The position numbers and the translations under genes are program-made. 64,000 nucleotides of DNA from Pseudomonas citronellolis (GTDB lineage Bacteria; Pseudomonadota; Gammaproteobacteria; Pseudomonadales; Pseudomonadaceae): NCBI RefSeq assembly GCF_900112375.1, contig NZ_FOLS01000010.1, positions 1-64,000 of the forward strand, in the 5' to 3' direction. Of the stretch, positions 37,121-46,304 are shown piece by piece (the first letter of the stretch is position 1; every line of letters begins with the position of its first letter). Below the pieces are notes generated by a model. The model saw only the letters and a list, made by a program, of their open reading frames with translations. It was not told the DNA's origin and searched no databases.

Positions 37121-37519
37121 ATGCCCGTGATCGTCGAACACCTTGCCCAGCCCTCCGCCCAGGACCGCCAGGACCTGGCCCGGCTCTACGCCGAGGCGCC
37201 GGCCTGGCTGCTCGCGCCCTTCGCCGACGGCGAGGCCCTGGTGGACGCCGCGCTGGCCGCGGGCACGCTGCTGACCGGGCGCTTCAACGACCGCCTGCTG
37301 GGCGCCGCCTGGCTGCAGCGCGATGCCGACGCCTGGCGCCTCTCGCGCCTGTGCGTGCGCCGCGTCACCCGCGGCCGCGGCGTGGCCCGCCGGCTGCTGG
37401 AGGAAACCCAGCGCCAGGCGGTGCTCGCCGGCTGCCCGCTGCGCCTGCAGGCCCCGGCCGGGCAGGCGGAAGCGGCCGAACTGGCCGAACGCCTCGGCCT
37501 GGCCATGGAGCCGGCCTGA
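37121..37519 (+). CDS. PanZ/PanM-like GNAT acetyltransferase
   Basis: 132 residues from the ATG at 37121. A compact GNAT fold with the acetyl-CoA loop VRRVTRGRGVARRLLEE. From memory, E. coli PanZ (PanM) has corresponding segments SDQDRIDLQKIW, RFNERLLAAV and VREVTRRRGVGQYLLEE; this protein has SAQDRQDLARLY, RFNDRLLGAAWL and the loop above. I therefore call it a PanZ-type protein, which in enterics binds PanD and promotes its self-cleavage to active aspartate decarboxylase. No panD is nearby. It is divergent from hisB and starts a plus-strand run. Confidence 0.75.
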   Translation: MPVIVEHLAQPSAQDRQDLARLYAEAPAWLLAPFADGEALVDAALAAGTLLTGRFNDRLLGAAWLQRDADAWRLSRLCVRRVTRGRGVARRLLEETQRQAVLAGCPLRLQAPAGQAEAAELAERLGLAMEPA

Positions 37520-37563
37520 GCCCCGCCAGCCCGGGACGCAGCGCATGACCACGAGGAGCACGC

Positions 37564-37800
37564 ATGCCTTTCGAAGAACGTGAACGCGCGGCGCTGCTCG
37601 CGCTCAAGGGCGTCGGCCCGACGGTCCTGCAACGCCTGGAACAGATGGGCCTGGACAGCTTCGGCAAGCTGCGCGAAAGCGATGCGCAGAGCATCCTCAG
37701 CGCCGGCGCCGCGCTGACCGGCAGCAGTTGCTGGAAGAACAGCCCGCAGGCCCGCGCCGCCATCGCCGCAGTGCTGCACAGAGCCAGCGAGGACGCATGA
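37564..37800 (+). CDS. Small helix-hairpin-helix protein
   Basis: 78 residues after a GAGGAG ribosome site. It is built around a helix-hairpin-helix motif ALLALKGVGPTVLQRLEQMGLDSFGKL, a non-specific DNA or RNA backbone-binding unit. A short Ser/Ala helical tail has a lone Cys (SSCWKN). No enzyme domain is attached. It overlaps the FAD oxidoreductase gene (ATGA), so the two are translated together. Biological role unknown; binding DNA is inference from the motif. Confidence 0.8.
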   Translation: MPFEERERAALLALKGVGPTVLQRLEQMGLDSFGKLRESDAQSILSAGAALTGSSCWKNSPQARAAIAAVLHRASEDA

Positions 37801-38897
37801 ACGACATCGACATCCTGGTCATCGGCGCCGGCGCGGTCGGCCTGGCGTGCGCCGCGCGCCTGGCGGAAAGCGGTCGCAGCGTACTGATCGTCGAGGCCGA
37901 GCGGCTGATCGGCAGCCACACCTCCAGCCGCAACTCCGAGGTCATCCACGCCGGCCTCTACTACCCGCCCGGCTCGCTCAAGGCCGAGCTCTGCCTGGAA
38001 GGCCGCGAGCGCCTGTACGCCTGGTGCGCCAGCCACGACGTGCCGCACAGCCGCGTCGGCAAGCTGCTGGTGGCCGTGGAAGACGCCGAACTGGGCAAGC
38101 TGGAAGCCCTCGCCGCCAATGCCCAAGCCAGCGGCGTACATGACTTGCAGCCGCTGGACGCCGCCCAGTTGCATGCGCTGGAGCCGGCGGTGCGCGGCGT
38201 GGCCGCCCTGCTCTCGCCGAGCACCGGGATCATCGACAGCCATGCCTACATGCTGTCGCTACAGCACGCCGCGCAAATCCAGGGCGCGCAGCTGGTGCTG
38301 GACACCCGCATCGACAGCCTGCGCCGCGCCGCCGACGGCTGGATCGCCGAAGGCGTCAGCGTCGGCGAGCCGTTCAGCATCCAGGCCGAACAGGTGATCA
38401 ACGCCGGCGGCCTGTTCGCCCAGCAACTGGCCGCCCGCACCGAAGGCCTGGAAGGCGTGCCGCCGCTGCACCTGTGCCAGGGCCGCTACTTCACCTACGG
38501 CGGCCGCTCGCCGTTCAGCCACCTGATCTACCCGATGCCCGAGGCCAACACCGCCGGCCTGGGCGTGCACGCCACCCTCGACCTCGGCGGCCAACTGCGC
38601 TTCGGCCCGGACGTGCGTTACCTGGAGGCCATCGACTATCTGGTCGACGAAGCGCTGCGCGAGCCCTTCGCCCAGGCCATCCGCCGCTACTTCCCGGGCC
38701 TGGACGCCGGGCGCCTGCAGGCCGGCTACGCCGGGATTCGTCCTAAACTGAGCGGTGCCGGGGAACCCGCTTCCGACTTCGTCATCCAAACCGCCGTAGA
38801 CCACGGCCTGCCGGGCCTGGTCAACCTGTTCGGGATCGAGTCGCCGGGGCTCACCGCCAGCCTGGCCATCGCCGAACGCGTCGCCGCCGCCTGCTGA
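37797..38897 (+). CDS. FAD-dependent oxidoreductase, L-2-hydroxyglutarate dehydrogenase-like
   Basis: 366 residues from the ATG at 37797. A DAO-superfamily flavoprotein: an N-terminal dinucleotide fold (DILVIGAGAVGLACAARLAE), the conserved SRNSEVIHAGLYYPPGS loop typical of LhgO/L2HGDH proteins, QGRYFTYGG in the substrate region, and a C-terminal GLVNLFGIESPGLTASLAI FAD motif. Likely oxidises a 2-hydroxy acid and passes electrons to the respiratory chain or oxygen; the exact substrate is not shown. Translationally coupled to the small helix-hairpin-helix gene. Confidence 0.88.
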   Translation: MNDIDILVIGAGAVGLACAARLAESGRSVLIVEAERLIGSHTSSRNSEVIHAGLYYPPGSLKAELCLEGRERLYAWCASHDVPHSRVGKLLVAVEDAELGKLEALAANAQASGVHDLQPLDAAQLHALEPAVRGVAALLSPSTGIIDSHAYMLSLQHAAQIQGAQLVLDTRIDSLRRAADGWIAEGVSVGEPFSIQAEQVINAGGLFAQQLAARTEGLEGVPPLHLCQGRYFTYGGRSPFSHLIYPMPEANTAGLGVHATLDLGGQLRFGPDVRYLEAIDYLVDEALREPFAQAIRRYFPGLDAGRLQAGYAGIRPKLSGAGEPASDFVIQTAVDHGLPGLVNLFGIESPGLTASLAIAERVAAAC

Positions 38898-38959
38898 AGC
38901 GGGCGGGCGCATTGATATACTCCCGCCAATTCACCCGCCGCCAGAACAAGGACCCGTCC

Positions 38960-41197
38960 ATGAAAGCGTTCGGCAAGATCCTGGGCATAGCCGTCCTCGC
39001 CCTGCTGCTACTGGTAGTCGCCGCCGGCTTCATCCTCACCCACTTCTTCGACCCCAACGACTACAAGGACGAGATCCGCCAGCTCGCCCGCGACAAGGCC
39101 AACCTGGAGCTGGACCTGCGCGGCGACATCGGCTGGAGCCTGTTCCCCTGGCTCGGCCTGGAACTGCACGACACCAGCGTGGCCAGCGTGCGCAGCCCGG
39201 ACAAGCCGTTCGCCGACCTGCAGCTGCTCGGCCTGTCGGTGCGGGTGCTGCCGCTGCTGCGCCGCGAAGTGCAGATGAGCGACATCCGCGTGCAGGGCCT
39301 GACCCTCACACTGAACCGCGATAAGGCCGGCAAGGGCAACTGGGAAGACATCGGCAAGCCGGCCCAGCCCGCTGGCGCCACCCCCGCCACGCCGGCCGGC
39401 CAGGCCGGCGCACCCGCCGAAGCGCCCAAGGCGCCGGCCGAAACCGCTTCCACGCCGATGAAGCTGGACATCGACAGCCTCAACGTCAGCGGCGCGCGCA
39501 TCGACTACAGCGACGAGCAGAGCGGCAAGCAGTACACCGTCGAAGGCCTGGACCTGAACACCGGCGCCATCCGCGAAGGCAGCAGCATCCCCTTCAAGCT
39601 CAACGCCTACCTGGGCACCAACCAGCCGGTGACCCGCGCCAAGACCGAACTGACCGGCAACCTGCGCTTCGACCGCGCGCTCAAGCGCTACCAGCTGGAA
39701 GACGCCAAGCTCTCCGGCGAACTGGCCGGCGACCAGCTGCAGGGCCGCACCGCGACCTTCTCCGCCCAGGGCCAGCTGCTGCTCGACCAGGCCGCGCAGG
39801 TCGCCGAATGGAACGGCCTGAAACTGTCGATCAACCAGTTGCGCGCCCTCGGCGAGCTGAAGGCGCGCAACCTCGACAAGGAACCGCAGTTCACTGGCGG
39901 CCTGTCCATCGCCCCGTTCAACCTGCGCGAATTCCTCGAAGGCCTCGGCCAGAAGCTGCCGGAGATGGCCGACGGCAACACCCTGACCAAGCTGGAACTG
40001 GCCGCGCGCCTGGACGGCAGCCGCAACGCCGTCAACCTCAGCGATATCCAGCTCAAGCTCGACGACAGCAGCTTCAGCGGCAGCCTGGGCCTGGCCGACA
40101 TCGCCAAGCAGGCCGTGCGCGCCCAGCTCAGCGGCGACAAGCTGAACCTCGACCGCTACCTGCCGGCCAAGGCCGCCAAAGGCGCCGAGGCGGCCAGCGC
40201 CAGCCGCAAGGCGGAAGTCGACGCCACCGTCGCCAGCGCCACCGGCAAGGGCGACAGCCCGCTGCCCAACGCCCCCACCCAGCAGGCCTGGAGCGACGCA
40301 CCGCTGCTGCCGCTGGCCAAGCTGCGCACGCTGGACCTGGACCTCAACCTGAACCTCGGCCAGCTCACCCTCGACAAGCTGCCGATCGAGAACGCCGTGC
40401 TCAAGCTGCGCGGGCAGAACGGCCAGTTCAGCCTCGACGACATGCGCGGCGAACTCTACGACGGCCGCTTCAACGCCAAGGCCAGCCTCGACGTGCGCCA
40501 GGACGTGGCGCTGCTGGCGGCGCAGAAGCACATCGAAGGCGTGCCGGTGGAGAAACTCCTCCAGGCCCAGGGCCAGAAGCCGCCGGTCACCGGCCTGCTG
40601 AACCTGGACGCGGACATCACCACCCAGGGCAACAGCCAGAAGGCCTGGATCGACAACCTCAACGGCAAGGCCAACTTCAAGCTGAGCAAGGGCGTGCTGC
40701 TCAACGCCAACCTGGAAGAGCAACTGTGCCGCGGCATCGCCACCCTCAACCGGAAGAGCCTGAGCGCCGAGCACGGCGGCAAGGACACGCCCTTCCGCGA
40801 GCTCAACGGCAGCCTGACCTTCCACAACGGCGTGGCCAGCAACCCCGACCTGCGCGTCGCGGTGCCCGGCCTGACGGTCAAGGGCGACGGCGACCTCGAC
40901 CTGCGCGTACTGGGCATGGACTACCGCGTCGGCGTGATCATCGAAGGCGACAAGAGCGACATGCCCGACCCGGCCTGCGAGGTGAACAAGCGCTACGTCG
41001 GCATCGAATGGCCGCTGCGCTGCCGCGGCCCGCTGGAACTGGGCGCCAAGGCCTGCCGCCTGGACCAGGACGGCATCGGCCGCATCGCCGGGCAACTGGC
41101 CGGGCAGCGCCTGAACGAGAAACTCGAAGAGAAATTCGGCGACAAGGTCAGCCCCGACCTGAAGGACGCCCTGAAGAACCTGCTGAAGAAGAAATGA
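38960..41197 (+). CDS. AsmA family inner-membrane/periplasmic protein
   Basis: 745 residues from the ATG at 38960. One N-terminal membrane helix (ILGIAVLALLLLVVAAGFIL) is followed by FDPNDYKDEIRQLARDKANLELDLRGDIGWSLFPWLGLEL, the AsmA N-terminal signature. A long periplasmic beta-rich region with a Pro/Ala linker near residue 135-170 and the C-terminal AsmA_2 domain (LNLDADITTQGNS, VPGLTVKGDGDLDL, CRLDQDGIGRIAGQLAGQRL) follow. AsmA-like proteins are thought to move phospholipid between membranes. It overlaps mutY by 4 bases. Confidence 0.93.
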   Translation: MKAFGKILGIAVLALLLLVVAAGFILTHFFDPNDYKDEIRQLARDKANLELDLRGDIGWSLFPWLGLELHDTSVASVRSPDKPFADLQLLGLSVRVLPLLRREVQMSDIRVQGLTLTLNRDKAGKGNWEDIGKPAQPAGATPATPAGQAGAPAEAPKAPAETASTPMKLDIDSLNVSGARIDYSDEQSGKQYTVEGLDLNTGAIREGSSIPFKLNAYLGTNQPVTRAKTELTGNLRFDRALKRYQLEDAKLSGELAGDQLQGRTATFSAQGQLLLDQAAQVAEWNGLKLSINQLRALGELKARNLDKEPQFTGGLSIAPFNLREFLEGLGQKLPEMADGNTLTKLELAARLDGSRNAVNLSDIQLKLDDSSFSGSLGLADIAKQAVRAQLSGDKLNLDRYLPAKAAKGAEAASASRKAEVDATVASATGKGDSPLPNAPTQQAWSDAPLLPLAKLRTLDLDLNLNLGQLTLDKLPIENAVLKLRGQNGQFSLDDMRGELYDGRFNAKASLDVRQDVALLAAQKHIEGVPVEKLLQAQGQKPPVTGLLNLDADITTQGNSQKAWIDNLNGKANFKLSKGVLLNANLEEQLCRGIATLNRKSLSAEHGGKDTPFRELNGSLTFHNGVASNPDLRVAVPGLTVKGDGDLDLRVLGMDYRVGVIIEGDKSDMPDPACEVNKRYVGIEWPLRCRGPLELGAKACRLDQDGIGRIAGQLAGQRLNEKLEEKFGDKVSPDLKDALKNLLKKK

Positions 41198-42261
41198 CCC
41201 CCGAACGCTTCAATACCGCGGTCCTCGACTGGTACGACCGCCACGGCCGCCACGACCTGCCCTGGCAGCGCGACATCAACCCCTACCGGGTGTGGGTGTC
41301 GGAAATCATGCTGCAGCAGACCCAGGTGAGCACCGTGCTGGGCTACTTCGACCGCTTCATGGCGGCGCTGCCCACGGTCGCCGACCTGGCCGCCGCGCCG
41401 GAGGACGAAGTCCTGCACCTGTGGACCGGGCTGGGCTACTACACCCGCGCGCGCAACCTGCAGAAGACCGCGAAGCTGGTGATGGAGCGCCACGCCGGCG
41501 AGTTCCCCCGCGACGTCGAGCAGCTCACCGAGCTGCCCGGCATCGGCCGCTCCACCGCCGGGGCCATCGCCAGCATCTCCATGGGCCTGCGCGCGCCCAT
41601 CCTCGACGGCAACGTCAAGCGCGTGCTGGCCCGCTACCTGGCCTGCGACGGCTACCCGGGCGAGCCCAGGGTGGCGAAGCAGCTGTGGGAAGCGGCGGAA
41701 CGCTTCACCCCGCACGCGCGGGTCAACCACTACACCCAGGCGATGATGGACCTGGGCGCCACCCTCTGCACCCGCAGCAAGCCCAGCTGCCTGCTGTGCC
41801 CGCTGAGCGAGGGCTGCCGCGCCCACCTGCTCGGCCGCGAAAGCGCCTACCCGGTGCCCAAGCCGCGCAAGGAGCTGCCGCAGCGGCGCACGCTGATGCC
41901 GATCCTGGCCAACCGCGAAGGCGCCATCCTGCTCTACCGCCGCCCGTCCACCGGCCTGTGGGGCGGCCTGTGGAGCTTCCCGGAACTGGACGACCTCGCC
42001 CAGCTCGATCCGCTCGCCGCGCAGCACGCCCTGCGCCTGGGGCAGCGCCACGAACTGCCCGGCCTGACCCATACCTTCAGCCACTTCCAGCTGGCCATCG
42101 AGCCCTGGCTGGTGCGCGTGGAGGACGCAGCCGGCGGCGTGGCCGAGGGCGACTGGCTCTGGTATAACCTGGCCACCCCGCCGCGGCTCGGTCTCGCGGC
42201 CCCGGTCAAGAAGCTGCTCAAGCGAGCAGCCGACGCGTTGAATGCAGGAGAGATGACATGA
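41194..42261 (+). CDS. mutY: Adenine DNA glycosylase
   Basis: 355 residues. A helix-hairpin-helix glycosylase domain with the catalytic Glu in [13 protein letters not shown], the Hh[18 protein letters not shown], catalytic Asp in [12 protein letters not shown], and a [4Fe-4S] cluster from [19 protein letters not shown]-terminal Nudix-like domain ([22 protein letters not shown]) recognises 8-oxoG. It removes adenine opposite 8-oxoguanine. It overlaps asmA upstream and yggX downstream (both ATGA), as in related pseudomonads. Confidence 0.98.
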   Translation: MTPERFNTAVLDWYDRHGRHDLPWQRDINPYRVWVSEIMLQQTQVSTVLGYFDRFMAALPTVADLAAAPEDEVLHLWTGLGYYTRARNLQKTAKLVMERHAGEFPRDVEQLTELPGIGRSTAGAIASISMGLRAPILDGNVKRVLARYLACDGYPGEPRVAKQLWEAAERFTPHARVNHYTQAMMDLGATLCTRSKPSCLLCPLSEGCRAHLLGRESAYPVPKPRKELPQRRTLMPILANREGAILLYRRPSTGLWGGLWSFPELDDLAQLDPLAAQHALRLGQRHELPGLTHTFSHFQLAIEPWLVRVEDAAGGVAEGDWLWYNLATPPRLGLAAPVKKLLKRAADALNAGEMT

Positions 42262-42530
42262 GCCGAATGGTGATGTGCCGCAAGTACAAAGAAGAGCTGC
42301 CCGGCCTCGATCGCCCACCCTACCCCGGCGCCAAGGGCCAGGACATCTACGAGCACGTGTCGAGGCAGGCCTGGGACGAGTGGCAGAAGCACCAGACCAT
42401 GCTGATCAACGAGCGCAGGCTGAACATGATGAACGCCGAGGACCGCAAGTTCCTCCAGGGCGAGATGGACAAGTTCCTCTCCGGCGAGGAATACGCCCAG
42501 GCCGACGGCTACGTCCCGCCGAGCGCGTAA
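42258..42530 (+). CDS. Oxidative damage protection protein YggX (probable Fe(2+) trafficking)
   Basis: 90 residues, the family length. Starts [24 protein letters not shown], with the conserved Cys at position 7, followed by [26 protein letters not shown] and a C-terminal [16 protein letters not shown]. YggX protects Fe-S enzymes from oxidative damage; the link to mutY, itself an Fe-S protein, is conserved. It overlaps the mutY stop. Confidence 0.97.
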   Translation: MSRMVMCRKYKEELPGLDRPPYPGAKGQDIYEHVSRQAWDEWQKHQTMLINERRLNMMNAEDRKFLQGEMDKFLSGEEYAQADGYVPPSA

Positions 42531-42566
42531 GCTCCGGTATTAACTGAAAATTTTTTCGCGGCACGC

Positions 42567-42595
42567 TTGACACCCTTTCGGAAAACCCTTTTAAT
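42567..42595 (+). promoter_or_regulatory. Sigma-70 promoter of tRNA-Phe
   Basis: TTGACA (42567-42572), 17-base spacer, TTTAAT (42590-42595), 12 bases before the tRNA. Confidence 0.82.
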
Positions 42596-42607
42596 GCGCG
42601 CCACGTT

Positions 42608-42683
42608 GCCCAGGTAGCTCAGTTGGTAGAGCAGGGGATTGAAAATCCCCGTGTCGGCGGTTCGATTCCGTCCCTGGGCACCA
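42608..42683 (+). tRNA. tRNA-Phe (GAA)
   Basis: 76 bases including an encoded CCA. Acceptor GCCCAGG pairs with CCTGGGC. The D arm has AGCTCAGTTGGTAGAGC. The anticodon GAA is at 42641-42643 within ATTGAAAAT, and the T arm contains GGTTCGATTCC. Its own promoter lies upstream and a terminator follows. Confidence 0.98.
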
Positions 42684-42693
42684 AGACTCCGAA

Positions 42694-42728
42694 AGGCCCC
42701 TGCGTTCACCAGAACCAGGGGCCTTTTG
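42694..42728 (+). terminator. Terminator of tRNA-Phe
   Basis: AGGCCCCTG / CAGGGGCCT stem (42695-42703, 42716-42724) followed by TTTT. Confidence 0.85.
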
Positions 42729-42915
42729 CATTTCCGCCCTCAGCCGATCACGGCCGCGCTTCCGCCACTGGTCGCCCGCCCGGCGAAACTCCCTCTGTTT
42801 CCGTTGTCTACTGGCGCGTAGCACAACGTTTTTTCAGAATGATGACATTCCGGATGATTTCCGCCCGATGGATGGGATACTTTCAGGCCCTTCGATGCCT
42901 GAAAAGGGAGTGCTC

Positions 42916-45225
42916 GTGCATCCTCTAAAACGCTGGTGGCAACAACGCGGCAACCTCGCGACGCTTGCCATCCTGTTCCTGGCGATCCCGCTGGCCAGCC
43001 GCCATGCCTTTGGCTGGGGCAACCTCTATGGCTACCTTTCGGATCTGGCCATCGGCAGCCTGCTGGTCCTGCTGCTGCACCGCCTGCGCCTGTTCGTAGC
43101 CCTGCCGATCATGCTGCTGTGGGCGCTGATGACGATCGGCAACGCCGAGCTGGTCAGCGCCGTGGGCCGCATGCCCGATCCCAGCGACCTGCACTTCATG
43201 GCCGACCCGACCTTCGTCGGCAACTCCACCCAGGGCGGCGGCATCGCCCACCCATGGCTGGCCGGTGCGCTGCTCGGCGCCATCGTGCTCTGCGCAGTGC
43301 TGTGGCGGCGCCGCGAACAGCGCCTGTCGCGCTTCGCCTATGCCGTGCCGGTGGCCCTGCTGGGCGCCCACTTCGGCTTGCAGTACGTGATCCCCAACGA
43401 CGTCGACGTGTGGAAGCAGTTCAACCTGCCGCACCGCCTGCTGGCCGGCGTCGCCAGCCAGGGCCAGCTCGCCGCCGAGGACTGGCTGGCCGGCGACCAG
43501 GGCGACACCCCGCCGGACGTCACCGGGCTGACCCAGCTCGACCTCTCCGGCACCCCGCTGCTGTCCGGCCCGGGCACGGCGAAGAATGTGCTGATCATCA
43601 CCATGGAAGGCATCCCCGGCGCCTACGTGGCGACCAACCGCGCGGCGCTGAGCAGCAGCTACGAAGAATCCATGATGCCCAGGCTCAGCGCCTGGGCCGA
43701 ACGCTCGATGACCACCCCGGACTACGTGGTGCACAGCCACCAGACCATCCGTGGCCTCTATGCCCTGCTCTGCGGCGACTACAGCAAGCTGGACAACGGC
43801 ACGCCCAAGGGCGTCGAACTGCTGTCCAACCCCGGCCGCGCCGCCGAGTGCCTGCCGGCGCAGCTGCGCCGGCACGGCTTCAGCACCCACTTCCTGCAGG
43901 GCGCCGGCCTGCGCTTCATGGCCAAGGACAAGGTGATGCCGGCCATGGGCTTCGACAAGACCCTCGGCCGCGACTGGTTCAAGAAGAAGCCCTACCTGGA
44001 GTTCGCCTGGGGCATGGACGACAAGGCCTTCTTCGAGGGCGCGCTGGACTACGTCGGCGAGCTGCGCAAGAACAAGAAGCCGTGGATGCTCACCCTGCTC
44101 ACCGTCGGCACCCACCAGCCCTACTCGGCCACCCCGGAATACCTGGCCAGGTATCCCACCCCGCGCCAGGCCGCAGTCGGTTACCTGGATGACGCCGTCG
44201 ACGCCTTCCTCGCCGGCCTGGAGAAACAGGGCGTGCTCAAGGACACCCTGGTGATCGTCACCTCCGACGAATCCCACGGCATCGACAACGTGCGCCTGGC
44301 CTCGTCCTGGGGCCTGAACCTGGTGCTGGCCCCCGAGCAGGCGGCGCTGCCGCCGGTGAAGAGCGGCGTCTACGGCCACGTCGACATGGATGCCTCGATC
44401 CTCGACTACTTCGGCTTCACCCCGCCGAAGGACGTTTCCGGCCGCTCGCTGTTCCGCGAGTACGACAAGGGCCGCGAGATGGTCTCCTTCACCAACGGCA
44501 TGCTGCGTTTCCACGACGGCAGGCAGACCTTCACCGAGTGCGACTTCCAGCAGGTCTGCCGGCGCTACAAGAGCGATGGCTTCATCGCCGACAGCGCCCA
44601 GTTCGTCGGGCGCTTCAGCGGCCGCGACGCCCGCCTGGTCGCCGCCCGCGCCGGCATCCTCGACCACTCGGTGACCGGCAGCGGCCCGGGCGGCGAATAC
44701 CAGTTCGCCACCCAGGAGAAGATCCGCATCAAGCCGCAGGTCACCAACGAGTACACCGACAACCTGATCGGCGCCCAGTACCTGGAGTTCCCGGCCGACA
44801 GCCACACTACGGTGAACCTGAAGATCCGCGCGCTGCAGATGGACAAGGCCGGGGCCAAGGTGCAGCTGAAGACCCGCGAGTTCGAGCGCCCGGTGGACCT
44901 GGCGATCCCCGAGTTCCCGCGGCTGACCCGCGATAAGCCGCTGGAGGTAAGCTTCGGCTTCGACAACGAGCGGGCGCGCAAGGCCTTCTCCTTCCACCTG
45001 CTGGCCGAAGGCAAGGGCATCATCGAGATCACCGATTTCCACGTGCAGACGCAGCCGCGCAAATCCACCATCGACGCCAGCGAGCATCCCACCCGCCTGG
45101 CCGGCGGCAGCGTGCTGCCCGGCCCGCGCATCGGTGGCCGCCCGGCGCTGATGGCCGGCCAACTCGACCAGCTCGACGAAGAGAGCCGCGACAGCAACGC
45201 CGCCGAGCCGCAGATCACCCAGTGA
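42916..45225 (+). CDS. LtaS-like membrane sulfatase/phosphoglycerol transferase family protein
   Basis: About 769 residues from the GTG at 42916, chosen because AAAAGGGA lies 7 bases upstream; in-frame ATGs at 42868 and 42895 add 7-16 residues. Several N-terminal membrane helices (residues about 10-165) precede a periplasmic alkaline-phosphatase-superfamily domain: metal-binding NVLIITMEGIPG, catalytic Thr in HSHQTIRGLYALLCGDY, and VIVTSDESHGI. Family members add phosphoglycerol or phosphoethanolamine-type groups to envelope polymers such as glucans; the actual substrate is not shown. A C-terminal extension of about 200 residues is beta-rich and unusual. Confidence 0.85.
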   Translation: MHPLKRWWQQRGNLATLAILFLAIPLASRHAFGWGNLYGYLSDLAIGSLLVLLLHRLRLFVALPIMLLWALMTIGNAELVSAVGRMPDPSDLHFMADPTFVGNSTQGGGIAHPWLAGALLGAIVLCAVLWRRREQRLSRFAYAVPVALLGAHFGLQYVIPNDVDVWKQFNLPHRLLAGVASQGQLAAEDWLAGDQGDTPPDVTGLTQLDLSGTPLLSGPGTAKNVLIITMEGIPGAYVATNRAALSSSYEESMMPRLSAWAERSMTTPDYVVHSHQTIRGLYALLCGDYSKLDNGTPKGVELLSNPGRAAECLPAQLRRHGFSTHFLQGAGLRFMAKDKVMPAMGFDKTLGRDWFKKKPYLEFAWGMDDKAFFEGALDYVGELRKNKKPWMLTLLTVGTHQPYSATPEYLARYPTPRQAAVGYLDDAVDAFLAGLEKQGVLKDTLVIVTSDESHGIDNVRLASSWGLNLVLAPEQAALPPVKSGVYGHVDMDASILDYFGFTPPKDVSGRSLFREYDKGREMVSFTNGMLRFHDGRQTFTECDFQQVCRRYKSDGFIADSAQFVGRFSGRDARLVAARAGILDHSVTGSGPGGEYQFATQEKIRIKPQVTNEYTDNLIGAQYLEFPADSHTTVNLKIRALQMDKAGAKVQLKTREFERPVDLAIPEFPRLTRDKPLEVSFGFDNERARKAFSFHLLAEGKGIIEITDFHVQTQPRKSTIDASEHPTRLAGGSVLPGPRIGGRPALMAGQLDQLDEESRDSNAAEPQITQ

Positions 45226-45228
45226 ACC

Positions 45229-45263
45229 CGGGCCCCGACCAATGTCGGGGCCTGCGGTCTTTT
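45229..45263 (+). terminator. Terminator after the LtaS-like gene
   Basis: GGCCCCGAC-CAAT-GTCGGGGCC (45231-45252) followed by TGCGGTCTTTT. The rest of the gap to 45516 (about 250 bp) shows no gene or repeat; it should hold the promoter of the ABC transporter operon. Confidence 0.78.
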
Positions 45264-45516
45264 CCCCCGCCGGCGAAGCTGGCACTATCGCGCCCCTCGT
45301 TTCGCCGGCCCCCTCGCCAGGCTTCCGGGCCCCCGGTGTTCAGCCCAGGCGACAAGGCACTGCGGCAATGCGACAAGATGCCACCATCCAGGCCCGGCGC
45401 GGCCCCCGGACGCTTGGCGCCCCCCGGGTCGCGTGATAGGTTGCGTTCGCCAGGAAGGCCCTACCCCCTGCCGCGGCGCGCCGCGAAGCATCCGAACAAC
45501 AATAGAGGAGCCCCCA

Positions 45517-46290
45517 ATGGCCGAGGCCATACCCGCACTGGAAATCCGTAACCTGCACAAGCGTTACGGCGACCTGGAAGTGCTCAAGGGCATTTCCCTG
45601 ACCGCCCGCGAAGGCGACGTGATCTCCATTCTCGGCTCCTCGGGTTCCGGCAAGTCGACCTTCCTGCGCTGCATCAACCTGCTGGAAAACCCGCACCAGG
45701 GCCAGATCATCGTCGCCGGCGAAGAGCTGAAGCTGAAGAAGGCCAAGGACGGGGCGCTGGTCGCCGCCGACAACCGCCAGATCAACCGCCTGCGCAGCGA
45801 ACTGGGCTTCGTCTTCCAGAACTTCAACCTCTGGCCGCACATGAGCATCCTCGACAACATCATCGAGGCGCCGCGCCGCGTGCTGGGCAAGAGCCGCGCC
45901 GAAGCCATCGAGATCGCCGAGGCCCTGCTGGCCAAGGTCGGCATCGCCGACAAGCGCCACAGCTTCCCCGCGCAGCTCTCCGGCGGCCAGCAGCAGCGTG
46001 CGGCCATTGCCCGCACCCTGGCCATGCAGCCCAAGGTCATACTGTTCGACGAGCCCACTTCCGCACTGGACCCGGAGATGGTCCAGGAAGTGCTCAACGT
46101 GATCCGCGCGCTGGCCGAGGAAGGCCGCACCATGCTGCTGGTCACCCACGAAATGAATTTCGCCCGCCAGGTTTCCAGCGAGGTGGTGTTCCTCCACCAG
46201 GGCCTGGTCGAGGAACAGGGTTCCCCCGAGCAGGTCTTCGGGAACCCGCAGTCCGCGCGCTGCAAGCAGTTCATGTCCAGCCACCGCTAA
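45517..46290 (+). CDS. Polar amino-acid ABC transporter, ATP-binding protein (HisP/AotP type)
   Basis: 257 residues from the ATG at 45517 with AGAGGAG upstream. Walker A GSSGSGKST, Q-loop FVFQNFNLWPH, signature LSGGQQQRAAIAR, Walker B VILFDEPTSALDPE and H-loop LLVTHEMNFA. High similarity in layout to HisP, including the KAKDGALVAAD insertion typical of histidine/arginine/ornithine importers. It is the first gene of a four-gene operon ordered ATPase, binding protein, permease, permease. Confidence 0.95.
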   Translation: MAEAIPALEIRNLHKRYGDLEVLKGISLTAREGDVISILGSSGSGKSTFLRCINLLENPHQGQIIVAGEELKLKKAKDGALVAADNRQINRLRSELGFVFQNFNLWPHMSILDNIIEAPRRVLGKSRAEAIEIAEALLAKVGIADKRHSFPAQLSGGQQQRAAIARTLAMQPKVILFDEPTSALDPEMVQEVLNVIRALAEEGRTMLLVTHEMNFARQVSSEVVFLHQGLVEEQGSPEQVFGNPQSARCKQFMSSHR

Positions 46291-46304
46291 CGGAGCAACT
46301 TTGC

